Shown here: piece by piece, positions 16,621 to 24,538 of the stretch
Layout: each line of letters starts with the position of its first letter
Numbering within the stretch: position 1 is the first letter of the stretch
Assembly (NCBI GenBank): GCA_002083595.1
Contig: MSXT01000058.1
Coordinates: 1 to 43,254, forward strand
Source of the DNA: Proteobacteria bacterium ST_bin16
GTDB taxonomy: Bacteria; Pseudomonadota; Gammaproteobacteria; Burkholderiales; Nitrosomonadaceae
Reading direction: 5' to 3'
Length of the DNA stretch: 43,254 nt
Program-made: the position numbers and the translations under genes
The notes under the pieces: model-generated
Databases searched by the model: none
What the model saw: the letters and a program-made list of their open reading frames with translations, nothing else
What the model was told of the DNA's origin: nothing

Positions 16621-16734
16621 GCATCGATTTGTCCGGTTGCAGCGCCGGGTCAAATGACAATGGACAATGTCATGCGCTCGTTTTGGGTTGATATATAATC
16701 GAATGCACTTCGTTCATACAAGGGTGGGTGCGGT

Positions 16735-18048
16735 GTGCTGGCACGTAAACAACGCCTGAAAAGCGCGATCAAACTCTGTAATCTCGTAGTACTGACCCAT
16801 TTAGGCATTGCGTCCTGCCATGCGGTTAACTTCACCTACAAGGGCGGTCCCAGGATTAAGAGCGATGATGGCAATTTCGAGATTGGACTGAACGGCCGCG
16901 GGCACTTCGATGTGCACTCGCTCTATCCGGACCAGGCAAACCCGGATTATCCCGCCTTTGGCAGCCAGCTGTTGAGCGGCAATGACCGCGACGGGTTCAA
17001 CTGGCGCAGAACCTACGCCACCATCACGGGAAAAATTTACGGCGTTAGTTTTAAATTCGAGAATGACTTCGCAGTCAATGCCACCACGGCTTTTCCGCAT
17101 AGCCTGCGCGAAGCCTGGGTAGCGGCGAAACTGGGTTCCGGGCAGCTGACTGTCGGGCAATTCAAGCCGTACCGGGGATTGGAGGAGATCACCAGCTCCA
17201 ACGAGATCACCCTCATGGAACGCCCCTCCACGTCATCCACCGGTATCTACAGCGGGCGGCAGTTTTTAAGCGGTATCGGTTATCGCGGGATGATCAAGGA
17301 TAATCTGGGTTTCGGTATGTATGTCATGAGCCTGTCGCATTTCGGTTTGCCGCTGGAAGGCATCAGCTATGGCGGGCGGGCGGTGTGGCTGCCGGTCGAT
17401 CAGGAAGGCCATATTGTGCATCTCGGGCTTTCCGCCAGCCGGGACACCGCCAATAAAGACTCGCTGCAAGCTAGTGCTGTCGATATTTATGGTGGACGCC
17501 AGGGCATCAGTCAATCGCTGGGCATTGCCGGAGCCAGCCCGAGTGCGCCGAGTCACAACAGCCAATCGACTTTTGCTGCGGAGGCGGCGTATTCCGCCGG
17601 GCCATTTACGCTGCAAAGTGAATATGCCATCACACGGCTCGATAACACGCATCAGGTAAACAGCAGCATTAAAGATTCCACTGTCCAAGCGTTCTACGTG
17701 CAGGCAAGCTGGTTTGTCACCGGGGAACATGCCGTGTATCGAAAAGACCGTGGCGCTTTCGGTAAACCCCAACCGGGCGGCAAATGGGGCGCGCTGGAAT
17801 TGGCCGGGCGTTACGATCTGGCGGAAAATTTCAGTCAAAGTCTCAGCGCCAATCCGTGCCGCAGCGGTACGTCAAAATGCCAGGTTGAAGTCATTACGCT
17901 GGGTTTGAATTGGTATCCGTATCCGAATACCCGCTTCATGTTCAATTACTATCTGACCGAAGCCATGCGTGGTAATGCTGGCATAGGTACCGCGGCGCGT
18001 ACCGATCATCTATCGGTTTTTTCTTTCCGCACCCAAATCAGTTTCTAA
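16735..18048 (+). CDS. Phosphate-selective-type outer-membrane porin (OprP/OprO-like)
   Basis: This 437-residue protein has an N-terminal signal sequence (basic start, hydrophobic LVVLTHLGIAS, probable cleavage near CHAVNF) and a beta-barrel style sequence with alternating aromatic and polar residues. It has OprP/OprO family features: GNFEIGLNGRGHFDV early, RRTYATITGKIYGVSFKFEND, GQFKPYRGLEEITSSNEITLMERP, and a C-terminal FRTQISF ending in Phe as expected for barrel assembly. I take GTG 16735 after AGGGTGGG. The substrate is assumed from the family and may be phosphate or another anion. It sits 114 bases after the permease operon in the same direction and probably has its own promoter (a TATAAT box is at 16694-16699). 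Confidence 0.85.
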   Translation: MLARKQRLKSAIKLCNLVVLTHLGIASCHAVNFTYKGGPRIKSDDGNFEIGLNGRGHFDVHSLYPDQANPDYPAFGSQLLSGNDRDGFNWRRTYATITGKIYGVSFKFENDFAVNATTAFPHSLREAWVAAKLGSGQLTVGQFKPYRGLEEITSSNEITLMERPSTSSTGIYSGRQFLSGIGYRGMIKDNLGFGMYVMSLSHFGLPLEGISYGGRAVWLPVDQEGHIVHLGLSASRDTANKDSLQASAVDIYGGRQGISQSLGIAGASPSAPSHNSQSTFAAEAAYSAGPFTLQSEYAITRLDNTHQVNSSIKDSTVQAFYVQASWFVTGEHAVYRKDRGAFGKPQPGGKWGALELAGRYDLAENFSQSLSANPCRSGTSKCQVEVITLGLNWYPYPNTRFMFNYYLTEAMRGNAGIGTAARTDHLSVFSFRTQISF

Positions 18049-18116
18049 TGCGCGAAGTAAGATAGAATAAACTTTGCTATCCGTTCATGTAGCCAACAAT
18101 GATTGAGGAGATCACC

Positions 18117-18656
18117 ATGCGCATTTTGCTCGTTTTACTCATAACTTTTTTGATGAACCCCGTTTATGCCGCCTGCAACAGTTCGCTGTTGGATCAGAAT
18201 TTCCGCAAACTGGCGGGAACCGATACGGTGAATTTGTGCGAAAGCTACGCCGGCAAAGTATTGCTCGTCGTTAACACTGCCAGCAAATGCGGTTACACGC
18301 CGCAGTACGAAGGTCTGGAACAGCTGTACGAAAAATACGAGTCCAAAGGGCTGGTGGTTTTGGGTTTCCCGTCCAACGATTTCATGGGACAGGAACCGGG
18401 AACCGAAACGCAAATCCAGGATTTTTGCCGCCTGACCTACGATGTCAAATTCCCGATGTTTGAAAAAACGACAGTGAAGAAAGGTGACGCGCACCCTTTT
18501 TATGTGCGGCTGGCAGAATTGTCGGGTACTTATCCAACCTGGAATTTCCAGAAATACCTGATCGGGCGTGACGGCAAACTGATCACGCATTTCACGCCGC
18601 ACACCAAGCCCTCCGATCCTGCGGTAGTGACGGCGATCGAACAGGCTCTGCAATAG
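18117..18656 (+). CDS. Exported glutathione peroxidase-family protein
   Basis: This is a thiol-dependent peroxidase of the GPx family. The start is ATG 18117 behind GAGGAG at 18105-18110, giving 179 residues with a signal peptide (MRILLVLLITFLMNPVYA, then ACN), so it acts in the periplasm. The catalytic tetrad is present: Cys58 (NTASKCGYTPQ), Gln92 (MGQEPG), Trp142 and Asn143 (PTWNF). The FPSNDF string has Ser where many thioredoxin-dependent members have their resolving Cys (FPCNQF), so the resolving partner may instead be Cys104, or an outside thiol. It lies 68 bases after the porin and 8 before the HIRAN-like gene. Confidence 0.9.
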   Translation: MRILLVLLITFLMNPVYAACNSSLLDQNFRKLAGTDTVNLCESYAGKVLLVVNTASKCGYTPQYEGLEQLYEKYESKGLVVLGFPSNDFMGQEPGTETQIQDFCRLTYDVKFPMFEKTTVKKGDAHPFYVRLAELSGTYPTWNFQKYLIGRDGKLITHFTPHTKPSDPAVVTAIEQALQ

Positions 18657-18663
18657 TAACGCG

Positions 18664-19272
18664 ATGAACCGGGAACCTGATTCTTCAGGTAATCCAGGCG
18701 CACAGAAGCCGGGAATCAGCATTGCCTCGATTCTGGGGTTGTCGGCATTTTTGGGATTAATCACCGGTGCCGGGGCCGGTGTTTCGTTAATCCTGCCAGT
18801 CACGCTGATTTCCGCGCTCATTCTCTATTTCAACCGGGATAAAATTGCCGCCGCCGATGTGAAAAAGAGCGCGCAATCGCACGCAAAGCCAGCGAAGAGT
18901 CATTATGCCTGGCCGGAACCGGGACAATTTGCCTGCACCGTCTCGGCAGCGCCGTATCAGATGGCAATCGAGCAGTTGATGCAGGAAAATAGTATCCATT
19001 TTGAAACCGCCACAGCCACGCAATCGTATGACTTCAAAGTCGAACTGATCCCTGATGCAAGTAATCCCTTCGATACCGACGTCGTGCGCGTTGCAATCCA
19101 CAACCATACCATCGGTCACTTCAGCCGCCAGCAAGCGCACAGTTTCCGGGACAAACTCGAGGAAATGGAATTGGAAGATCAAATCACGACGTGCCGTGCG
19201 ATACTTACGCGGAATAACGAAACGGATGGCAAAAAACCGAGTTATGGTGTGAAGTTGGATATTGATATTTAG
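18664..19272 (+). CDS. Membrane-anchored HIRAN-like domain protein
   Basis: This protein has 202 residues. Residues 18-56 are one long or two closely packed membrane helices (ISIASILGLSAFLGLITGAG followed by a second hydrophobic run). The C-terminal part (about 105-200) looks like a HIRAN domain: FKVELIPDASNPFDTDVVRV, then IGHFSRQQAHSFRDKL and a closing beta stretch YGVKLDI. HIRAN domains bind DNA ends in helicases such as HLTF, but free-standing and membrane-tethered versions are of unknown role. It starts 8 bases after the peroxidase stop, so it is probably co-transcribed. The HIRAN call is by pattern and needs a profile search. Confidence 0.65.
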   Translation: MNREPDSSGNPGAQKPGISIASILGLSAFLGLITGAGAGVSLILPVTLISALILYFNRDKIAAADVKKSAQSHAKPAKSHYAWPEPGQFACTVSAAPYQMAIEQLMQENSIHFETATATQSYDFKVELIPDASNPFDTDVVRVAIHNHTIGHFSRQQAHSFRDKLEEMELEDQITTCRAILTRNNETDGKKPSYGVKLDIDI

Positions 19273-19360
19273 TGTAAGTCCGGTGATATAGTTAGAATAA
19301 TTATCTATATGAATAAATATGATAATTTTTTATAAGGTTTCACTTGGTTAGTTATTTAAG

Positions 19361-20200
19361 ATGCGCTTGTACAAATACCTCCATCCTGATCGTGCAGATG
19401 TTCTGCGTAACGGCACTATTCGTTTTTCTTCTCCCAAAGTATTAAATGATCCCTTTGAACTTAAACCTTACTTATCAGGTGTAGCTCCAGAAGGCGAAGT
19501 TTGCTTAGATTTTGAACAGAAATTACCAGATATAATTGCAGAAGAATATGCCAAACTGCCTCCACATTTTCGTTCAAAACTTTCGATTCAGAAACTTCAA
19601 GAACTGGCTAGATCTGAGCTTCCACAGCTAAAGATTCAGTTTCAGGATTTTGCAAAAATGGCTCGGCCGCGGATACAGAAAATAATTTCTGAAGGTTTTG
19701 AAGAAATAGTGGGTATCTTGTGTCTTAGTGAATCACCGACCAACCTGCTCATGTGGTCTCATTATGCTGACTCACATCAAGGCTTTGTAATTGAATTTGA
19801 TAGTACCTCAGCTTTTTTTAATCAAAAGAAAAGCCATCAAGATGAATTCCGTCACCTTCGCAAGGTAATTTATTGCGAACAACGTCCATCCTATACCTTA
19901 TCGGATGTTAACAATTTTTCACCTTTTCTGACTAAAAGCATCGATTGGAGTTATGAAGCTGAATGGAGGATGCTGTTGCCACTTTCTTCAGCAGCAATGA
20001 CCGTAGGTAATGGAACGACTACAGTACATTTATTTGAATATCCGAGATCCGCGATTAAATCAATAATTCTTGGGTGTCGCATGAATGAATCAAAAGAAAA
20101 AGAAATTCGCCAAATTATTGCTAATGCAGATATATTCAAAAATGTAGCCTGTTTGAAAGCTGAAGTTGATGAAGTGCACTATCGTTTACACATAATGTAA
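19361..20200 (+). CDS. DUF2971 protein (first copy)
   Basis: This 279-residue cytoplasmic protein starts MRLYKYLHPDRADVLRNG and has the DUF2971 strings in order: RFSSPKVLNDPFELKPY (about 24-40), CLSESPTNLLMWSHYADSHQGFVIEFD (about 121-147), VIYCEQRPSY, and DWSYEAEWRMLLPL (about 195-208). The conserved MWSHYA...G..EF and Y..EWR elements are intact. The function of this family is unknown; it is frequent in accessory regions. Codon use is AT-rich compared with neighbours, suggesting transfer. It is alone on its transcript, with 88 bases upstream of very AT-rich DNA that probably holds the promoter. A second, divergent copy lies at 23226. Confidence 0.88.
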   Translation: MRLYKYLHPDRADVLRNGTIRFSSPKVLNDPFELKPYLSGVAPEGEVCLDFEQKLPDIIAEEYAKLPPHFRSKLSIQKLQELARSELPQLKIQFQDFAKMARPRIQKIISEGFEEIVGILCLSESPTNLLMWSHYADSHQGFVIEFDSTSAFFNQKKSHQDEFRHLRKVIYCEQRPSYTLSDVNNFSPFLTKSIDWSYEAEWRMLLPLSSAAMTVGNGTTTVHLFEYPRSAIKSIILGCRMNESKEKEIRQIIANADIFKNVACLKAEVDEVHYRLHIM

Positions 20201-20373
20201 AACTAGTAGGATTGATGAAGTTAAATTTCATTTATGTGAGCAAATAAATAATCAGATAGTATTTTTTCATTTAATTACAAATGTATAGCAACATAAAGAT
20301 TTCAATAATGAGAAACACAAGACGTAAATTAATATTTTTTTTATACAAGTAACTTACGTACTCTCATAACATA

Positions 20374-20760
20374 ATGCTGCTTCATCTACGCATCACGCGT
20401 CCCGTCAGTAGCCTGGAACGATCCGTTGCCCTCTATCGCAATGGCCTGGGTCTTGAAGAAATCGGCCGTTTCGAGGATCACGAAGGATTTGATGGCGTGA
20501 TGCTGGGTAAGTCCGGATTGGATTATCACTTGGAATTTACTTACTGCCGCACTCATCCGGTTAATCCGGCACCGGCACCGGAAGATTTACTGGTTTTTTA
20601 TCTGCCGGAAATTGACGAATGGCGGGAAACTTGTTTACGCATGCTCGCTGCGGGTTTTATCGAAGTGGCATCGTTCAATCCTTACTGGCAATATCATGGC
20701 CGGACCTTTGCTGATCCCGATGGTTACCGCATCGTGCTGCAACAGGCCGCTTGGAGGTAA
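20374..20760 (+). CDS. VOC-superfamily protein (glyoxalase/dioxygenase fold)
   Basis: This 128-residue single VOC module starts MLLHLRITRPVSSLERSVALY and has HLEFTY in the middle and GRTFADPDGYRIVLQQ at the end, the standard two beta-alpha-beta repeats. The family includes glyoxalase I, bleomycin-type resistance proteins and extradiol dioxygenases; this one resembles small YycE-like members whose substrate is unknown. The usual metal positions are only partly filled, with no clear N-terminal metal His, so activity is uncertain. It is followed by a strong terminator at 20853-20897. Base composition returns to the housekeeping type here. Confidence 0.8.
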   Translation: MLLHLRITRPVSSLERSVALYRNGLGLEEIGRFEDHEGFDGVMLGKSGLDYHLEFTYCRTHPVNPAPAPEDLLVFYLPEIDEWRETCLRMLAAGFIEVASFNPYWQYHGRTFADPDGYRIVLQQAAWR

Positions 20761-20852
20761 TGGTTTTTAGAACCGGGAACGGGAGCATCCGGAAAATTCC
20801 GGGTGTGCTGTTTGATAATATATCAACGTTGATGATGAATTTCTTCACCTGG

Positions 20853-20897
20853 AAGCTTCTTCGCCCACGTGTCATGGTGTGAGCGAAGAAGCTTTTT
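20853..20897 (+). terminator. Rho-independent terminator after the VOC gene
   Basis: AAGCTTCTTCGC at 20853-20864 pairs perfectly with GCGAAGAAGCTT at 20883-20894. The stem is extended inward by CAC/GTG after one mismatch. Five T bases (20893-20897) close the plus-strand copy. It lies 25 bases beyond the stop of the convergent metalloprotease gene, but the minus strand lacks a T-tract. Confidence 0.85.
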
Positions 20898-20922
20898 GCA
20901 CTGCAACTGAATGCGTATGGAG

Positions 20923-22014
20923 TTAATTCACGCGAATGCCAATATACGTGGCGTTATTGGTTTCACTGCGTTCACTATACGCATTGTTGTAATCGATGAT
21001 GGCGCCGACCCAATAGGTTTGTCCGCTGACCAGATCGGTTGGGATAACCAGGAAAGTGTTGAATGTGGTGTCGGGAAAGCCGCGGTATAAGGTGACGTTG
21101 CCTTCTCCCAGGAACCGGTCGGCCACGCTGATGATGTCATTGCTTGACAAGTAATAGCCCACCTTCGCGGACAGCGGACTGGTTTTGCCAAGATTTTCGT
21201 AGGTCAGCTCGAGTTTGATGGTTTGCCCTTTGTTGACGCGGTACACGGGCTCAGCCGTGCCAGCTACTTTTGCCAGTTCGATATTCGATGTGTCAAGGAT
21301 GCGGGTGCGGCCATGCGTACTGTATTCGCCGCTGCTGCCGGTATGTTTCCAATGCACTACGCCGAGATCTTCCGGGCCGCCTGTCCATAGGCCGTACACC
21401 GCTACCAATCCATTGTTGGCATCCTCGCCGCTGTAAGCGGTTGCAGTCGCACCGTTGGCGTGGATATGCGTCCAGTCGGATCCCATGATGTTATAGGTAT
21501 TGGCGGTATGGGCCAATCCGGCGGCGTGCCCGAATTCATGCATGGCAGTCGTTTGGAATGGCCGGTTTGCACCGCCGTATGGCCACAGGCTGGTTTTGCT
21601 GGTGGTGTAGTGAAAGGCCACGCTGTTATTGAATATGACATCCGCTTCTTTCAGCGTGCAATCGCCTTTAAACCAAACATAAGTGACTGCCGGATAGGTG
21701 CCGATGTTCGGGCCGTTATTAGCTTCCCACCAGGCTTCGTTTTCATTGTTGTTGGCGGCAACGGCGGGTTCGTTCCAAACCACGCCGAAGCTCAGGTTGC
21801 TGGGATTGCCGTTCCAATGTGAAACCACCGAGGATAGGGCATCCCGCCAGGGACCTACGGGAAAGCCGACGGATGATGCGCGGACGGTGTAATTGTTGCC
21901 GCTCCATTTGGTTGAGCTGCCGCCGCATTTGATCGTGGTGTAAGCGAATGCTTGCTGAGCCATGCTAGCCAGAAACAGCGCGGCAAGTAATTGGTTGAAT
22001 CGCGATGCGTTCAT
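20923..22014 (-). CDS. Exported matrixin-like zinc metalloprotease with CARDB-like domain
   Basis: This 363-residue protein has a signal peptide (MNASRFNQLLAALFLASMAQQAFA). The catalytic domain (about 26-215) carries the metzincin zinc site HEFGHAAGLAH with His159, Glu160, His163 and His169, and a Met-turn at NIMGSD (Met177), as in matrixin/M10 peptidases. The C-terminal part (about 245-363) looks like a CARDB-type beta-sandwich: INKGQTIKLELTYENLG-like start (here VNKGQTIKLELTYENLG), LSAKVGYYLSSND and a closing DYNNAYSERSETNNA. It is therefore probably secreted and may bind other proteins or surfaces. No propeptide cysteine switch is evident. AGGAGA precedes the ATG. It follows the secreted-protein gene at 22908 by 66 bases, in one operon. 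Confidence 0.85.
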   Translation of the reverse strand: MNASRFNQLLAALFLASMAQQAFAYTTIKCGGSSTKWSGNNYTVRASSVGFPVGPWRDALSSVVSHWNGNPSNLSFGVVWNEPAVAANNNENEAWWEANNGPNIGTYPAVTYVWFKGDCTLKEADVIFNNSVAFHYTTSKTSLWPYGGANRPFQTTAMHEFGHAAGLAHTANTYNIMGSDWTHIHANGATATAYSGEDANNGLVAVYGLWTGGPEDLGVVHWKHTGSSGEYSTHGRTRILDTSNIELAKVAGTAEPVYRVNKGQTIKLELTYENLGKTSPLSAKVGYYLSSNDIISVADRFLGEGNVTLYRGFPDTTFNTFLVIPTDLVSGQTYWVGAIIDYNNAYSERSETNNATYIGIRVN

Positions 22015-22080
22015 GATAAGTCTCCTAATCGTTGGTTCTTGCTGTGAATGCAGTGTTCAGATTCCGTGTGGAAATGCGTT

Positions 22081-22908
22081 TTAATGTTTGCGGATCGCCA
22101 TTTCTTCCGGGCGTATCGCTTCCGGATCAAGCTTGTGGATAACCGGTGTCACAGCGGGTGCGGCCAGCGGTTTTGCTTTTCCAATGGAGAACTGCTCATG
22201 AACTGGAACGCTTCTGGCCGCTTTAAGAGTGCTGAGTGCTTGCGGGGTATAGTGCTGATTCACGCTGTCGCCAAGGAATTTACGGAATTGCACTGGTGTC
22301 AGTTTTTTAGCATCGGCTGGCGGAGTCCATTCCACTTTGTTTTCGGTTTCAAAGGTAAACTCGTGAACACCGATGCGATGGGTCACGCTTTTCTTTTCTT
22401 CATTGAATTTGCCTTGGTCGAGCTGACCGTTGCTCAGCAGCCAGATTTCTTGCCAGGCATCCGAATGCACGGCATCTTTGCTGATACGGAAGCGGCCAAA
22501 ATTACCGCCGACCACCGGCGAAATTTCCACGCCGTTGCCGCGCACGAATACGATGTCCTGATCGCCCGCTTGAAATAACGGTACGCCCGGAATAATCAGG
22601 GTATTGCCGGCATCGTCAGGCCCGCCGCGGAAGCGCAGCGTGATCAATTTATCTTCACTGGAGCGGCCCTTGAAGTTTTTGGTAATCTCGTAAGTGACAT
22701 AGGTATGCGGCATGGATACATCGTCCGCTTTGAGAATATCCGAGGTGCGGTATTCGACGTTGACCACCTTGCCTTCAAAAATCAGATCGGCGTTATGCAC
22801 CAGCTCCGAAGTGTTAGTGCCGTCCGCGTGCGACGCAAACGTGTGCGTGATAACCATCGACAGGGTCAAACCCAGAATCGCTGCTGCTAGTGTTTTTACT
22901 TTCATCAT
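22081..22908 (-). CDS. Exported protein of unknown function (metalloprotease partner)
   Basis: This 275-residue protein starts at ATG 22908 (MMKVKTLAAAIL) behind GAGGAG and has a signal peptide ending near THTFASHADG. I do not recognise a family. A predicted beta-rich domain of about 100 residues (ELVHNADLIFEGKVVNVEYR, then YVTYEITKNFKGRSSEDKLITLRFRGG) resembles small OB-like or beta-barrel exported domains and contains GVPLFQAGDQDIVFVRGNG. The C-terminus is rich in Pro, Ala and His. It is the first gene of a two-gene operon with the matrixin-like protease, so it may be a substrate, inhibitor or anchor for it (inference). Confidence 0.7.
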   Translation of the reverse strand: MMKVKTLAAAILGLTLSMVITHTFASHADGTNTSELVHNADLIFEGKVVNVEYRTSDILKADDVSMPHTYVTYEITKNFKGRSSEDKLITLRFRGGPDDAGNTLIIPGVPLFQAGDQDIVFVRGNGVEISPVVGGNFGRFRISKDAVHSDAWQEIWLLSNGQLDQGKFNEEKKSVTHRIGVHEFTFETENKVEWTPPADAKKLTPVQFRKFLGDSVNQHYTPQALSTLKAARSVPVHEQFSIGKAKPLAAPAVTPVIHKLDPEAIRPEEMAIRKH

Positions 22909-23225
22909 AGTTCTCCTCAAACGGGGTGGATCATTGCGTTGCTGAACCGGTTTTGCATAAAACCGTAAAAATTAAAGCAGATGCCAAAAGATAAGATTTT
23001 TTGCCGGATCAGTCAGTGACAAAAACCACAGTTCCATGCCGTCAAATGAATGCATTGCAGTTTACGATGGATTTTCAATGTAGTAGAAGTGAATGTGCGA
23101 TGCTCTTGCTGCGTTTATTATAATCAGCAGTCAATTGCACGAGTGATCAGTCCGGTTTTAACCATCGATGAAAACGCGTATGCTCACGATGTTTGAGTAG
23201 GAATTCAGTTCCAAGAAATACAAAA
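22909..23225. other. 317-base intergenic region with a 5'-leader hairpin
   Basis: This is the divergent promoter region between the secreted-protein operon (minus) and the second DUF2971 gene (plus). It contains a perfect hairpin, CGGTTTT at 22948-22954 and AAAACCG at 22959-22965 with a GCAT loop, about 40 bases upstream of the minus-strand start. It would fold in the leader RNA or mark a protein-binding palindrome. No ORF or RNA gene is recognised in the rest. Confidence 0.4.
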
Positions 23226-24050
23226 ATGACTTTACCGCCTTATTTGTACAAATATGAGTCGTTTTCGACTCAGTCACTGCAAAATTTGAAAAACCAAGTC
23301 ATTTATTTTGGTTCGCCACTGAAATTTAACGATCCTTATGATTGTGCTCTTTCGCCCAATATTAAAAATATCACCAACGATGATCTTGAAAAATTTGAAG
23401 TATATCTACAATCAAATCCAGAACAGGCGAATTGGCTTAAAAATCAATATGGAAAAGATTTTTCTACTCCATTAAAAGAAATGCTTCTCCGGATCGGGAA
23501 GAAATTTATAGATAATAAAATTGGAGATTTCTTGAAAGAACGTGGAGTTTCTTGTTTCTCGGAGAGAAAGGATAGTCTTTTGATGTGGTCGCATTATGGT
23601 GATCACTGCAAAGGATTTTGTTTAGAATTTTCGACTTCTGAAGATGATGTTTTTAAGAAAATGAGGAAAGTTGGTTACAGCTCGAAAATGCCGGAGATTG
23701 ATATCGTTGCGATGTTTTGTGACGAGGATTATGACACAATAATTAACAATCTTTATTGCACTAAAGCGACTGATTGGGCTTATGAACAAGAATGGAGAGC
23801 AATTCATAGCGAGGTTGGAACAGAATATGGTTATCCATCTTCAGTGCTGACTGGAGTTTATTTTGGTCCAGATATGGAGTATGCGGCTACTGAAATCATC
23901 GCATTAATTCTTGCTGGTCAAAATGAGTATGTGAAGCTCTGGAAAGGTTCACGTAGCAAGGAAAGCTTTTCTGTCGAATTTCAGCAGATAACATATACTC
24001 CCTATTTAGAAGCAAAACGTAAAGGTATGTTGAAGAGTAAAGATGAATAA
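23226..24050 (+). CDS. DUF2971 protein (second copy)
   Basis: This 274-residue protein starts at ATG 23226; the frame is open to a TTG at 23193 but the ATG is favoured because MTLPPYLYKYESFST is a typical family start. DUF2971 strings in order are YFGSPLKFNDPYDC, CFSERKDSLLMWSHYGDHCKGFCLEF and DWAYEQEWRAIHSE. It shares only motif-level similarity with the copy at 19361, so this is not a recent tandem duplication. It is AT-rich in composition. Function is unknown. It lies between the secreted-protease operon and the MNT/HEPN pair, in a block of accessory genes. Confidence 0.88.
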   Translation: MTLPPYLYKYESFSTQSLQNLKNQVIYFGSPLKFNDPYDCALSPNIKNITNDDLEKFEVYLQSNPEQANWLKNQYGKDFSTPLKEMLLRIGKKFIDNKIGDFLKERGVSCFSERKDSLLMWSHYGDHCKGFCLEFSTSEDDVFKKMRKVGYSSKMPEIDIVAMFCDEDYDTIINNLYCTKATDWAYEQEWRAIHSEVGTEYGYPSSVLTGVYFGPDMEYAATEIIALILAGQNEYVKLWKGSRSKESFSVEFQQITYTPYLEAKRKGMLKSKDE

Positions 24051-24193
24051 TGCGCAGTTTTTTATTGTGCAGATGAAAAACATTCAGTGTAATGAGTTGT
24101 TTGTTACATTCATTAGAGAAAACTCGAAATTCATTGATAGCCAGTAATTGATGATAATCCATAGATATCAACATCAACGCTAGACGAGTCATA

Positions 24194-24538
24194 ATGCTTA
24201 ATCTTGATGAATCCTATCGTCACACTTCCAAACTTAATGTCAGATTGTCAGCAGGGGAAATCGATGTCATCCGTGCGACAGTGCATGGTTTGCTCGGAGA
24301 TGGTGCGCGTATTCGCATTTTCGGTTCCAGGGCTCGATTGGATGAGAAGGGCGGGGATATCGATATCCTGATCGAAACGGAGCAAAAACTGTCCGATCGC
24401 GTTGCAACTGCATGCCGGTTAACCAGTCAATTGCAAATGCAGCTCGGTGATCAGAAAATCGATGTCATCATCGTCGACCCGGAGACACGGGAACAGCCAA
24501 TCCATCAAATTGCACGCAAAACCGGGGTGGTGCTTTGA
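24194..24538 (+). CDS. mntA: MNT-type nucleotidyltransferase (MntA-like antitoxin)
   Basis: This 114-residue minimal nucleotidyltransferase has GSRARLDEKGGDIDILIE, giving the GSx9DxD catalytic site (Gly44-Ser45, Asp55, Asp57) and a third acidic residue at Asp90 in KIDVIIVD. In known MNT-HEPN modules this enzyme adds nucleotides to the HEPN toxin and so inactivates it. All catalytic residues are present. It overlaps the following HEPN gene by 4 bases, so the two are co-translated. The order here, MNT first and HEPN second, is the reverse of the best-studied HepT-MntA system. The gene symbol is by family analogy. Confidence 0.85.
   Translation: MLNLDESYRHTSKLNVRLSAGEIDVIRATVHGLLGDGARIRIFGSRARLDEKGGDIDILIETEQKLSDRVATACRLTSQLQMQLGDQKIDVIIVDPETREQPIHQIARKTGVVL

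Noticed and set aside
16654..16673. ATGACA/TGTCAT inverted repeat before the porin gene as an operator
   Set aside because: Six-base arms are weak alone, and the nearby TATAAT box lacks a good -35 at the right distance.
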